From DT-111 sp965263225 (GTDB lineage Bacteria; Bacteroidota; Bacteroidia; Chitinophagales; Saprospiraceae): 64,000 nucleotides of DNA. The stretch covers positions 62,001-126,000 of the forward strand of contig CBDHHG010000009.1 in the NCBI GenBank assembly GCA_965263225.1, written 5' to 3'. Under the pieces are notes generated by a model. It searched no databases, was not told the DNA's origin, and saw only the letters and a list, made by a program, of their open reading frames with translations. Below are positions 16,215 to 24,356 of the stretch, one piece after another. The position numbers were made by a program, and so were the translations under genes. Within the stretch, counting starts at the first letter, position 1, and every line of letters starts with the position of its first letter.

Positions 16215-17033
16215 CTACTCTCCGACCCAATTCGGTTTCCGCTTCTCTCGAAATGCCATCAAGCCCTCCTGTCCATCCTTGGTCATAATGGTTTTTTGTA
16301 GCATATCGTAGAGGTACTTATGTTCGGCAGCACTGGGTTGAATATGATCGTAAGCTTGCAAGCCTAATCGGATAGCAGAAGGACTATTTTGCTTTAGCTC
16401 CTCAATTACTTGATCCGTAGTAGCATCCATTTCTTCAGCAGCGCAAACCTGGGAAACTAAACCAAAGCGTTCAGCTTCCTGTACCGGTAAATTATACCCT
16501 CGAATACACCAGTCCACAACCTTCCTGGCCGGCATGACTTTAAGTAGGGCTGCCATCACTTGGAAGGGATACAAACCTCTTTTCACTTCTGGCAAGCCAA
16601 ACTTCACCGAATCCTGAGCGATCACAATGTTGCATCCCGCGAGGAAGAAGAATCCGCCAGCGTAAACGTCTCCACCTACCTTTGCTATGGTCGGTTTCCC
16701 TACTTTATTGAAAAGCTCACCAATCAACACCTCTCCTTTTGGAGCAGGAATCGTTGAGTCATTTTCCTCAATCAGGCCCATCATCGCCTTAAGATCCGCT
16801 CCAGCACAAAACACATTGCCTTTAGCTTGAATCACAATGATCCAAGTCGATTTTTCCCCATGCGCATAATTTAGCGCATAGGCAATCTCATTAACCATCT
16901 GCGGGTGGAGGGCATTTTTTTTGTCTGCTCGATCCAGCGTTAGCCGAAGGACATGATCACTTAGCTCACATTCGATGAAAGCAAACTTTTGCTGGTCGAA
17001 GTCGGCCAGTTGGGTCTCGGTATATAAGTTCAT
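16215..17033 (-). CDS. Enoyl-CoA hydratase/isomerase family protein
   Basis: A 272-residue crotonase-fold protein. The oxyanion-hole stretch is GNVFCAGADLKAMMG, and the second active-site region FGLPEVKRGLYPFQ keeps one Glu. The first catalytic Glu position of two-Glu hydratases (usually in GGGxEL) reads AGGFFFLAGCN, without an acid. So only one of the two acidic residues is visible, as in some branched-chain (methylglutaconyl-type) hydratases and isomerases. It ends nine bases before the carboxylase alpha gene on the same strand, arguing that it hydrates the product of that carboxylase, as LiuC and AtuE do in their clusters. The exact substrate is unknown. Confidence 0.85.
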   Translation of the reverse strand: MNLYTETQLADFDQQKFAFIECELSDHVLRLTLDRADKKNALHPQMVNEIAYALNYAHGEKSTWIIVIQAKGNVFCAGADLKAMMGLIEENDSTIPAPKGEVLIGELFNKVGKPTIAKVGGDVYAGGFFFLAGCNIVIAQDSVKFGLPEVKRGLYPFQVMAALLKVMPARKVVDWCIRGYNLPVQEAERFGLVSQVCAAEEMDATTDQVIEELKQNSPSAIRLGLQAYDHIQPSAAEHKYLYDMLQKTIMTKDGQEGLMAFREKRKPNWVGE

Positions 17034-17042
17034 GCTTCTGGA

Positions 17043-19049
17043 TTAGTCGTTATTCAATTGCAACAGGAGGAAACCCGCAGGCACATTCCCGCCTTCTTCC
17101 GCATAAATCTCTGCTACTACCCCATCACCAGTTGCGGTTAAGGTATTTTCCATTTTCATGGAAGACAGCACAATCAACTCCTGCCCGGCTGACACTTGTT
17201 GCCCCGCCTCGACCAAGATCTTAACTACCTGCGAAGGCATCGGAGCCACGTATCCCCCACTCACATCTTCCGTTTCTTGGCTTGGGAATCGGTCCATTTC
17301 CTCCACTGAAAGACTTCCGAGTGATTCTTGCTGTAGGTAAAATTGCGCGCGCTCCTTCACCCAATGAAACGGATATTGAACACCATTGATTTCCAAACGA
17401 ATAAAATCTTCCGTGGATTCAACAAGATCTACTTGATAAAGCCGATCTTCCACCTCAAAGGCAAACCCACTTGCCTGCCGGTGGTACCTTATTTGCAGCT
17501 CTTTATCTCCAGCCAAGTAACCCACCCGCTGCGCTTCATAGAAGCTATTTCTCCAACCGGATGGGAGGCTACGCAATAGTGTTCTTTTTTCTTCCCTTTC
17601 CTTCCAATTGATTAATGTCGAAGCTATCGCAGCAAAATCTTGGGCCTGACTTTCCGATTTAGAAAGTTGATCCAGATTCATTTTCTCCGCTATGAAGTGA
17701 GTGTTGTACTGTCCAGCTAGAAAATCGGGATGCTGTAGCAATTGAAGCAAGAAATCTTGATTCGTCTTTAATCCTAGACACTGAAGACGTCGAAGCACAT
17801 AGGCTAGCTTCCGATGCGCGGAGGCTCGATCTTCATCCCAGACAATTAATTTAGCAATCATAGGATCATAAAAGATCGATATTTCGGAACCCGATTGTAT
17901 GGCCGTTTCCACTCGCAAGCCCTCCAATTCAGGCCAGGCAAAGCGATGTATCTTTCCAGTTACGGGGAAAAAATTATTGCTGGCATCTTCTGCATAAAGG
18001 CGTGCCTCAATGGCATATCCTCGACTCTTAACATCAGCTTGCTCTAGGGATAAAGGCTTGCCCATAGCAGACTCAATCTGCATCTGTACCAAATCCAAAC
18101 CCGTGATTTCTTCCGTTACGGGATGCTCCACCTGCAATCTGGTATTCACCTCTAGAAAATAAAAGTCCCCGCTATGATCATCGTAGATAAATTCAACCGT
18201 TCCAGCATTGTCGTACTGTAAAGCCTTAGCTGCCTTGACCGCAGCCTCTCCCATCTGGCTTCTCAAAGCTTCCGTCATAATTGGCGATGGGCTTTCCTCG
18301 ATTACCTTCTGATACCTGCGCTGGATGGAGCATTCTCTTTCTAAAATGTGAATGGCACTACCCTGTTGATCACCAAAAATCTGAAACTCAATATGTCGAC
18401 CAGATTCCACGTATTTCTCTATGATCAAGCGATCATCTCCAAAGGCATTGAGCGCTTCCCGCTGTGCAGCTCCGATGGCCGCCTCCAGCCCCTCCACCTC
18501 TCGTACAATTCGCATCCCTTTCCCACCTCCTCCAGCCGTCGCTTTCAATAGCAAAGGAAATCCCACTGCTTTGGCTACCTGCATCAACTTTTCCGTTGCC
18601 TGATCTTCTCCTTGGTAACCCGGTACCACCGGTACGCCATGGGCTTCCATTATCGCCTTGGCTTCCGCCTTGGACCCCATCGCCTCAATCGCCTTGGGAT
18701 TCGGCCCGATAAAGATCAATCCTTCCTCCGCACAGCGCTTAGCAAAGCCTGCATTCTCAGACAGAAAACCATAACCTGGATGTATCGCATCTGCTCCCAC
18801 CTGCTTCGCGACTTGAATAATCTTATCCTGATCCAAATAGGAGGCGCTAGGTTGACTCTCCCCAATAAATACGGCCATATCCGCTTCCCCCACAAATGGG
18901 GCCGACCGGTCTGCTTCGGAAAAGACAGCAATACTCTTGATCCCCATCTTTTGGCAGGTCCGGAAGACTCGGGCGGCGATCTCGCCGCGGTTGGCCACGA
19001 GAATGGAGTGAATCGGACGGATCGAAGATGACAGACTTTCTGTAGACAT
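17043..19049 (-). CDS. Acyl-CoA carboxylase alpha subunit (biotin carboxylase plus biotinyl domain)
   Basis: The 668-residue protein has the plan of methylcrotonyl/geranyl/propionyl-CoA carboxylase alpha chains. The biotin carboxylase covers about 10-460 (SILVANRGEIAARVFRTCQK, the ATP-grasp loop KATAGGGGKGMRIV, and FLEVNTRLQVEHPVTEEITG). A linker domain follows, and the C-terminal biotinyl domain has SSMKMENTL with the biotin-accepting Lys at residue 632. Most biotin proteins read AMKM; here it is SMKM, which is common in this subgroup. It uses ATP and bicarbonate to charge biotin for the beta subunit at 19188. Between the two genes lies a 138-base gap with a strong inverted repeat. Substrate class is discussed under the beta subunit. 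Confidence 0.93.
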   Translation of the reverse strand: MSTESLSSSIRPIHSILVANRGEIAARVFRTCQKMGIKSIAVFSEADRSAPFVGEADMAVFIGESQPSASYLDQDKIIQVAKQVGADAIHPGYGFLSENAGFAKRCAEEGLIFIGPNPKAIEAMGSKAEAKAIMEAHGVPVVPGYQGEDQATEKLMQVAKAVGFPLLLKATAGGGGKGMRIVREVEGLEAAIGAAQREALNAFGDDRLIIEKYVESGRHIEFQIFGDQQGSAIHILERECSIQRRYQKVIEESPSPIMTEALRSQMGEAAVKAAKALQYDNAGTVEFIYDDHSGDFYFLEVNTRLQVEHPVTEEITGLDLVQMQIESAMGKPLSLEQADVKSRGYAIEARLYAEDASNNFFPVTGKIHRFAWPELEGLRVETAIQSGSEISIFYDPMIAKLIVWDEDRASAHRKLAYVLRRLQCLGLKTNQDFLLQLLQHPDFLAGQYNTHFIAEKMNLDQLSKSESQAQDFAAIASTLINWKEREEKRTLLRSLPSGWRNSFYEAQRVGYLAGDKELQIRYHRQASGFAFEVEDRLYQVDLVESTEDFIRLEINGVQYPFHWVKERAQFYLQQESLGSLSVEEMDRFPSQETEDVSGGYVAPMPSQVVKILVEAGQQVSAGQELIVLSSMKMENTLTATGDGVVAEIYAEEGGNVPAGFLLLQLNND

Positions 19050-19102
19050 TATCTATGCTATTTGCAATTCATTTTTAAAGACCCAGCGCATTTTTTGTCG
19101 GT

Positions 19103-19162
19103 GGAAAACACCAACAAAAGCCAGCGCGCATTTCCTACCCCAAGCCTTGGTTGGTGTTTTCC
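19103..19162. repeat. 13-bp perfect inverted repeat between the two carboxylase genes
   Basis: GGAAAACACCAAC at 19103-19115 and GTTGGTGTTTTCC at 19150-19162 are exact complements with a 34-base spacer. The spacer ends in a smaller palindrome CCAAGCCTTGG (19140-19150). On the transcript, which runs right to left, this would form a stable stem between the beta and alpha subunit genes, possibly adjusting the ratio of the two proteins by partial termination or by protecting mRNA ends. The surrounding 138 bases hold no gene. Confidence 0.6.
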
Positions 19163-19187
19163 CCCAACCAAACAGTCCAAGCCCCAA

Positions 19188-20789
19188 TCACATCCTCCAC
19201 ACCCCAAACCCATCACTCCCCTTAAATGGTTGATTATACAACACAGCCAGGGAAAAGCCCAGGTAATTGCGGGTTTGGCGAGGATCGAGGAGACCATCAT
19301 CCCAGAGCTCCGAGGTGGAGTGCCAGGCGGAAGCCTTGGATTCAGCCTCGGCGATCAGCATGGCCTTGAGCATGGCAGCTTGTTCCTCGTCGTAGGGCTG
19401 GCCCAGCGACTTGGCGGAGGCGCGCTGGATGATCTCCATCACGCCAGCCAGTTGCTCGGAGCCCATCACGCCGATCTTGGAATTGGGATAGGCGAACAGG
19501 AATCTAGGATCGTAGGAACGGCCATTCATACCGTAATTTCCGGCGCCATAGGAGGAGCCGATCATTAAGGTGATGGAAGGAACCTCACTATTGGAAACGG
19601 CATTGATGAGCTTGGCACCATTCTTTATGATTCCGCCTTCTTCATAAGCCTTCCCGACCATATAGCCCGTCGTGTTTTGTAAGAACAGCAAGGGGATATT
19701 ATTCTTGTTGGATAATTGTATAAAATGGGTAGCCTTGTTGGCCGATTCCGAAAAGATCACCCCATTATTGGCCAAGATACCGACGGGATAGCCATGAATC
19801 TTTGCCCAACCGCAAACCATAGTGCTGCCATATTCTGGCTTAAACTCAGTAAACCGAGAACCATCCACTACGCGCATGATCAGCTCACGGGCGTCGAAAG
19901 GCACTTTGGGGTCGGCGGGAACGACGCCAAGGATTTCTTCGGCATCGAAGAGCGGAGCTTCAATGGGTTCTTCTGGCAGGTACTGAGGTTTTCCCACATT
20001 CACCACCTCCATCAGTTCTCTTGCCAGCCGGATGGCATCAAATTCATCCTCAGCTAGATAGTCAGAAACCCCTGATACACGGCTATGCATTTCTGCTCCA
20101 CCCAATTCTTCATCAGTCGACTCTTCGTTGGTCGCCATTTTAACTAAGGGCGGGCCGGCGAGAAAAACCTTCGCTGCCTTCTTCTGAAAGATGGCGAAAT
20201 CAGACATGCCAGGAACGTAAGCACCTCCTGCGGTCGCATTGCCAAAAACGACAGAGATGGTTGGAATGCCCATTTTGGAACGGCGAGTGATCTCACGAAA
20301 ACTCTCACCGCCATAATTAAATATTTTGGCCTGATCGGGAAGATTGGCACCACCGCTTTCTACGAGATTGATGGAAGGGAGTCTATTTTCACGCGTAATC
20401 TGTCCTACTCGCAAGCTTTTGAAAGTGGTAGCATAATCTACTGATCCCCCCTTTCGCGTACCCACATTGGAATTAATAACACATAGTTTTCCCGAAACCA
20501 AACCGATACCTGTTACATTGGTCCCTCCGGCACCGAAGCCCCTTTTGGTGCCCATCCCGGCTAGAGGTAGTAGCTCTAAAAAGGGGCTGTCTCGGTCGAG
20601 CACCAACTCAAGTCGTTCGCGTGCTAATAATTTACCTCTTTTTCGTGCTCTATTAATGTGTTTTTCTTTCCCCTGAAATCGACTCTCCTCTAGATGTTTC
20701 TCTAGCTTTTCAACCAACTTCAACATCTCGGCCTTGTTGGCCAAGAATTGCTGGCTACGGGTATTGATCTTTGATTGTAAGGGCTTCAT
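19188..20789 (-). CDS. Acyl-CoA carboxylase beta subunit (carboxyltransferase)
   Basis: The 533-residue crotonase-fold carboxyltransferase moves the carboxyl group from biotin to an acyl-CoA. Signatures: RARKRGKLLARERLELVLD near the N-terminus, INLVESGGANLPDQAKIF, VVFGNATAGGAYVPGMSDF, VFLAGPPLVKMATNEES, LGGAEMHSRVSGVSDYL, and later SSYGAGNYGMNGRSYDPRFL. The overall match is to methylcrotonyl/geranyl-type subunits. However, the region that reads FFNQA in methylcrotonyl enzymes as I remember them is FREIT here, as in mycobacterial AccD2-like proteins of unknown substrate, so I do not name the substrate. It follows the TetR gene by 58 bases and opens the catabolic operon. Confidence 0.92.
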   Translation of the reverse strand: MKPLQSKINTRSQQFLANKAEMLKLVEKLEKHLEESRFQGKEKHINRARKRGKLLARERLELVLDRDSPFLELLPLAGMGTKRGFGAGGTNVTGIGLVSGKLCVINSNVGTRKGGSVDYATTFKSLRVGQITRENRLPSINLVESGGANLPDQAKIFNYGGESFREITRRSKMGIPTISVVFGNATAGGAYVPGMSDFAIFQKKAAKVFLAGPPLVKMATNEESTDEELGGAEMHSRVSGVSDYLAEDEFDAIRLARELMEVVNVGKPQYLPEEPIEAPLFDAEEILGVVPADPKVPFDARELIMRVVDGSRFTEFKPEYGSTMVCGWAKIHGYPVGILANNGVIFSESANKATHFIQLSNKNNIPLLFLQNTTGYMVGKAYEEGGIIKNGAKLINAVSNSEVPSITLMIGSSYGAGNYGMNGRSYDPRFLFAYPNSKIGVMGSEQLAGVMEIIQRASAKSLGQPYDEEQAAMLKAMLIAEAESKASAWHSTSELWDDGLLDPRQTRNYLGFSLAVLYNQPFKGSDGFGVWRM

Positions 20790-20847
20790 ATAAGTATAAT
20801 GTGCTTCTACTACCTCCTAAACAGGTTACAGGATGTGTTTTATATGG

Positions 20848-21501
20848 CTAAAAGAAAGCTTGACCGAGATCGACCTCAAATGGATCTCCGATGCTATGGT
20901 AAAATTCCTCTCCAAAAAAGGCTTTAAAGGAATCGACTCCTTTTTCAGTAAAGTGCGGTAATATCAAACTCCAAATAACCTTAGGCCCCTCCATAGAATC
21001 ATGAACATCGCGAATCAATTGCTGGGAACGCCAAAAGAGCGCCAACACCCAGATGGCAAGGCTCAGATTGGAATAAGCTCCTGGAAAGGGTTCTGGCTTC
21101 ATATTCCCCAATTTGATCGCAAAGGCAATAGCTGCTTCATTGTCCTTGATCGTCTGCATACAAAGCTTGCGGAAATTCTTAGCCATTAATGGATGCCGGA
21201 TAACGTTGAGGTCGTTGAAGATGAAGGTATACTGCTTTTGAAAAGCATAATACATCTTGGTCTCATTGGTCAAATTTTCGAAAGATGGAAAATCTCGGCG
21301 CTTCTGACGCTCTTTTTCCAAACCTGCCCAAAGTTCATCTGCAATCGCAGCTAGCAGCTCATCCTTGCTATTAAAGTGATAGGCAATATTTCGACGGTTT
21401 ACGCCCAATTCATTGGCAATATCCTGGATAGACACCTGGCCAAAACCACGCTCATTGAACACGCGAATCGCCACTTCTATGATCTTCTCTTTTGTGTTCA
21501 T
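20848..21501 (-). CDS. TetR/AcrR family transcriptional regulator
   Basis: The 217-residue protein has an N-terminal TetR helix-turn-helix at about residues 4-50 (VSIQDIANELGVNRRNIAYH, then FNSKDELLAAI). An all-helical ligand-binding domain follows, without similarity I can name. It is encoded on the same strand as the carboxylase operon and immediately upstream of it, and divergent from the MBL-hydrolase operon. It probably represses both and releases DNA when an acyl-CoA intermediate binds, as LiuR/AtuR/FadR-type regulators do (inference). A symmetric candidate operator lies at 21522-21569 in the divergent gap. Confidence 0.9.
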   Translation of the reverse strand: MNTKEKIIEVAIRVFNERGFGQVSIQDIANELGVNRRNIAYHFNSKDELLAAIADELWAGLEKERQKRRDFPSFENLTNETKMYYAFQKQYTFIFNDLNVIRHPLMAKNFRKLCMQTIKDNEAAIAFAIKLGNMKPEPFPGAYSNLSLAIWVLALFWRSQQLIRDVHDSMEGPKVIWSLILPHFTEKGVDSFKAFFGEEFYHSIGDPFEVDLGQAFF

Positions 21502-21521
21502 CTTTAGCTTGTTTTACAGTC

Positions 21522-21569
21522 AAATTAGTTTGCAGGATAGTAACTCTGACTATCCCATCAGGCTAATTT
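21522..21569. promoter_or_regulatory. Two-step inverted repeat, candidate TetR operator
   Basis: AAATTAG (21522-21528) pairs with CTAATTT (21563-21569), and GATAG (21536-21540) pairs with CTATC (21550-21554), all centred on one axis in the divergent gap. The arms are perfect and the spacers are 7, 9 and 8 bases. It starts 21 bases upstream of the TetR start codon and so lies where an autoregulatory operator would be expected. Confidence 0.5.
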
Positions 21570-21634
21570 CTGATTCAAAAGTAATATTTTCACAGATATT
21601 TTTACCTACAAGAACAATTTTAGGTCAAATATTC

Positions 21635-21646
21635 TACCTTTAGGTA
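21635..21646. promoter_or_regulatory. TACCTTTAGGTA palindrome upstream of the MBL operon
   Basis: A perfect 12-base palindrome 24 bases before the TTG start at 21670, with further half-sites ACCTA (21604-21608) and TAGGT (21621-21625) nearby. A TACCTTTG that matches the Bacteroidota -7 box lies at 21665-21672; if used, translation would have to start at the ATG at 21700 rather than at 21670. Confidence 0.4.
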
Positions 21647-21669
21647 CAATTCAATTTAAACAGCTACCT

Positions 21670-22686
21670 TTGAAAGAACCCATTCGGATCGAATTGCCCA
21701 TGCTCCAACCCAAAATGAGTGTAAACGCTTACCTCTTTTTGGATCCAGAGCCCGTCTTGATCGACTGCGGGATGCATACATCAGCCACCTTAGCGCTACT
21801 GGAAAGGGAGTTTCAAAGGCATGGCCTAGCCTTGAGTGATCTCGCCCATGTTTACATTACACATGCACATATAGATCACATGGGGATGGCTGGTCGATTA
21901 ACGCAAGAGGCCAAAGCCAAAATTTGGGTCAATCCCTTCACTTTGCCCTGGACCAGAAACTTGGAAAAACAATGGCAGAAGCGAGCCAAAATTATTGAGT
22001 CTACCTTGATACAAGAAGCACCTCCAGGATGGGATAATCCGGTACTAAGGGGAATGAATGACTTCTTCCAGCAGGCGCTGGTCTGCTGGTCTGAAATCCC
22101 ATCCGAGTCTCTTAATGTATATGAGGTTGGGGAGACACTGTCTTTTGGAGGCGGCAAGTGGGAGGTACTGTACGTCCCTGGGCATTCCAATACCCAAACT
22201 TGCTTTTATGAAAAATCAAAGCAGTGGCTTTTCTCGGCAGACATGCTATTGCCCTTAACCCCTACTCCTGCCATCGAAATGAAAATTGATGCACCAGCGG
22301 AGCGGGAAATCAGCATTGTTCGATTACTCGATTCCTTTGAACGGATGAAGAATCTGCCATTGGAAAAAGTCTTTCCGGGTCACGGCAAACCTTTTAGCCA
22401 CCATAAGCAATTAATCGACGCTCAGTTAGCTAGAATCCAAATGCGCAAGGAAGAATGTCTAGATGCGATTCAAAGTGGCAAGACTTCTTTTTTCGAGATA
22501 TTTGAACAAATTTATCCAGGAGCGTTCAATATTTTTACCCTATCCATGCTAAAAGGGTATCTCGATTTGTTAGAAATAGAAAAGCACATCCAGCTAGATA
22601 CAAGCAAAGGCTACCGAAAGTATCTAGCCACTGGAAAAACCAGTCAAGTTCCTACAGAAATACCGAAAACAACCGATGGACTATGA
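21670..22686 (+). CDS. MBL-fold metallo-hydrolase
   Basis: A 338-residue metallo-beta-lactamase-fold protein. Metal ligands are visible in H65-A-H67-I-D69-H70 (YITHAHIDHMG), the VPGHSNTQTCFY His, the FSADMLLP Asp and the VFPGHGKPF His. Together these make a complete binuclear site, most likely Zn or Fe. The C-terminal 100 residues form a helical extension as in LACTB2-like thioesterase/hydrolases. A TTG start at 21670 keeps the first strand (IRIELPML), which the fold needs; the ATG at 21700 would remove it. It overlaps the isomerase gene by four bases. A hydrolytic role on an acyl-CoA or thioester is inference. Confidence 0.87.
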   Translation: MKEPIRIELPMLQPKMSVNAYLFLDPEPVLIDCGMHTSATLALLEREFQRHGLALSDLAHVYITHAHIDHMGMAGRLTQEAKAKIWVNPFTLPWTRNLEKQWQKRAKIIESTLIQEAPPGWDNPVLRGMNDFFQQALVCWSEIPSESLNVYEVGETLSFGGGKWEVLYVPGHSNTQTCFYEKSKQWLFSADMLLPLTPTPAIEMKIDAPAEREISIVRLLDSFERMKNLPLEKVFPGHGKPFSHHKQLIDAQLARIQMRKEECLDAIQSGKTSFFEIFEQIYPGAFNIFTLSMLKGYLDLLEIEKHIQLDTSKGYRKYLATGKTSQVPTEIPKTTDGL

Positions 22687-23447
22687 GTTATATCCAAAGT
22701 GTAAAGAAACCACAGTATGAAATCCTGGTCTTCAATCGTGGTAAGGCCAACCCGATGAACACAGATTTCATCAAGGAGCTACGAGAAAATATCCGCAGAG
22801 TTGAGGCGGATCCCAACGTGAGAGGGGTAATCCTTACAGGCAACACACCCGGTTATTTTACCGTAGGACTCGACCTAAAAGAACTATATTATTACGATGA
22901 AGCTCAAATAGAAGAATTCTGGACGCATTGGGATGCCATGGTCATGGAAATGACCCGTTTCCCAAAACCCATGATTGCCGCGATCAACGGATATAGCCCA
23001 GCAGGCGGATGTGTTATCGCAATTACTTGCGATCATCGTATGATGGCAGAAGGTGAGAAGTTCATGATTGGCCTAAACGAAGTGGCAGTGGGCATCACCG
23101 TGCCCGAAAACATCTATGAGCTATATGCCTTTTGGTTGGGGAGAAGAAGAGCTTATCAGTGCCTGATGCAAGGCAGACTAATGCAGGTGAAAGAGGCCAG
23201 AACCCTAGGCCTAGTGGATGAAGTCTATCCAATGGAGGAGTTGCTACCCAAAGCTGAAGAGAACTTGCAGCGACTGTTAATGCTACCTGACAATATTTTG
23301 CAGGATTCGAAGCGCAATATGCGCCGAGCCTTGATTGAAACTCTAGAAAATTTACCGGAAATCCCAAAGCAGGCGAAGCTGGATAGCTGGTTTAACCCCC
23401 ATTCCAGAGCGATCATGAAGATGGTGGTAGATAGCCTTACAAAGTAA
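22683..23447 (+). CDS. Delta3,Delta2-enoyl-CoA isomerase-like protein (ECI1 type)
   Basis: The 254-residue crotonase-fold protein has the pattern of mitochondrial ECI1: GYFTVGLDLKELYYYDE for the oxyanion hole, GYSPAGGCVIAITCDHRMMA, and MIGLNEVAVGITVPE with the single catalytic Glu. ECI1 shifts a 3-enoyl to a 2-enoyl-CoA during breakdown of unsaturated acids. It is translationally coupled to the MBL hydrolase by a four-base overlap and lies six bases before the methyltransferase. With the PECR-like SDR it would let the island process double bonds of unsaturated or terpenoid chains (inference). Confidence 0.85.
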   Translation: MSYIQSVKKPQYEILVFNRGKANPMNTDFIKELRENIRRVEADPNVRGVILTGNTPGYFTVGLDLKELYYYDEAQIEEFWTHWDAMVMEMTRFPKPMIAAINGYSPAGGCVIAITCDHRMMAEGEKFMIGLNEVAVGITVPENIYELYAFWLGRRRAYQCLMQGRLMQVKEARTLGLVDEVYPMEELLPKAEENLQRLLMLPDNILQDSKRNMRRALIETLENLPEIPKQAKLDSWFNPHSRAIMKMVVDSLTK

Positions 23448-23453
23448 TCAATT

Positions 23454-24098
23454 ATGAGTTTGGACAAATCTAAAGAGGCAGCGGCTCTGTTCAACGAATA
23501 CGCTAAATCCTACGAGGAAAAGTACATGTATCAGACTCGCTACTATGACTCCTTCAACGAGTTCTGTGCTTGGATTCGCCCGATGTCTGCTCGCGTGCTG
23601 GAACTGGCCTGCGGCCCAGGTAACGTAACCAAATATCTGCTTGAACAAAGACCAGATCTTCGATTACTGGGTACAGATTTAGCACCTAATATGCTCCAAT
23701 TGGCCCGCAAGAATAATCCGCAAGCTACTTTCCAGTTGATGGATATGAGAGAGGTAGGACAGCTATCAGAAAAGTTTGATGCCATCATGTGCGCTTTTGG
23801 CTTGCCCTACTTGAGCAAAGGAGAGGCCCAGGAGTTTCTAGCTGCTTTGGCCAGTAAACTGAATCCTTACGGAGTATGCTATTTAAGTACCATGGCAGGC
23901 AATTATGAGGACTCCGATTGGCAAGGCCCTAGTTCCGGGGAAGATCAACAGATTTTTATCCACTATCATGAACTCCATTACCTACAAGCTGCCCTAGAAG
24001 GGAATGGTTTACAGCTCCGCACCATTGAACGACTGGAATACACGAATGAACAGGGAAAGTCAGTAAAGGATCTCATTCTAATTGCGACTAAGAGCTAA
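23454..24098 (+). CDS. Class I SAM-dependent methyltransferase
   Basis: A 214-residue Rossmann-fold methyltransferase. SAM-binding motif I is RVLELACGPGNVTKYLL (about residues 44-60), followed by LLGTDLAPNMLQLARKNNP with the acidic residue that binds the ribose, and DAIMCAFGLPYL as motif IV. The start MSLDKSKEAAALFNEYAKSY is usual for UbiE-like small-molecule methyltransferases. It is the last gene of the MBL-isomerase-methyltransferase operon. The methyl acceptor is unknown; a role in the acyl-CoA pathway is not obvious. Confidence 0.88.
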   Translation: MSLDKSKEAAALFNEYAKSYEEKYMYQTRYYDSFNEFCAWIRPMSARVLELACGPGNVTKYLLEQRPDLRLLGTDLAPNMLQLARKNNPQATFQLMDMREVGQLSEKFDAIMCAFGLPYLSKGEAQEFLAALASKLNPYGVCYLSTMAGNYEDSDWQGPSSGEDQQIFIHYHELHYLQAALEGNGLQLRTIERLEYTNEQGKSVKDLILIATKS

Positions 24099-24099
24099 G

Positions 24100-24205
24100 G
24101 TGGATTTGGGGCCACCGCTTCCCTTCGGTTGCGGCCGGGCTGTCCGGGCCAGATGGGCCCTTCCATCCCTTGTCCTGCTCGTCCCTGCGCCGCCCTCAGC
24201 AATAT
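24100..24205. other. GC-rich non-coding segment after the methyltransferase gene
   Basis: The region from about 24111 to 24205 is visibly richer in G and C than its surroundings and carries no usable reading frame. It contains GGCCGG-gctgt-CCGGGCC (a stem with one bulged base) and GGGCC-agatg-GGCCC (24146-24160 area). It may act as a terminator-like structure for the upstream operon or be a dispersed intergenic element; no second copy is present in this window. The remaining bases to 24356 are AT-rich and hold the promoter region of the next gene. Confidence 0.45.
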
Positions 24206-24356
24206 GCTTCGGTCGGTTTGTGGACTGAAATTATACCAGTTTAAGAAATAGGCTATCAACAGCAAAAGCAAGACTTGACCAGAACAATTTTAGTAGTTTG
24301 GTATTCTGTTTATACATATGATAAAGCTGAACTTGTAACTCAAAATAAATCCTTCA

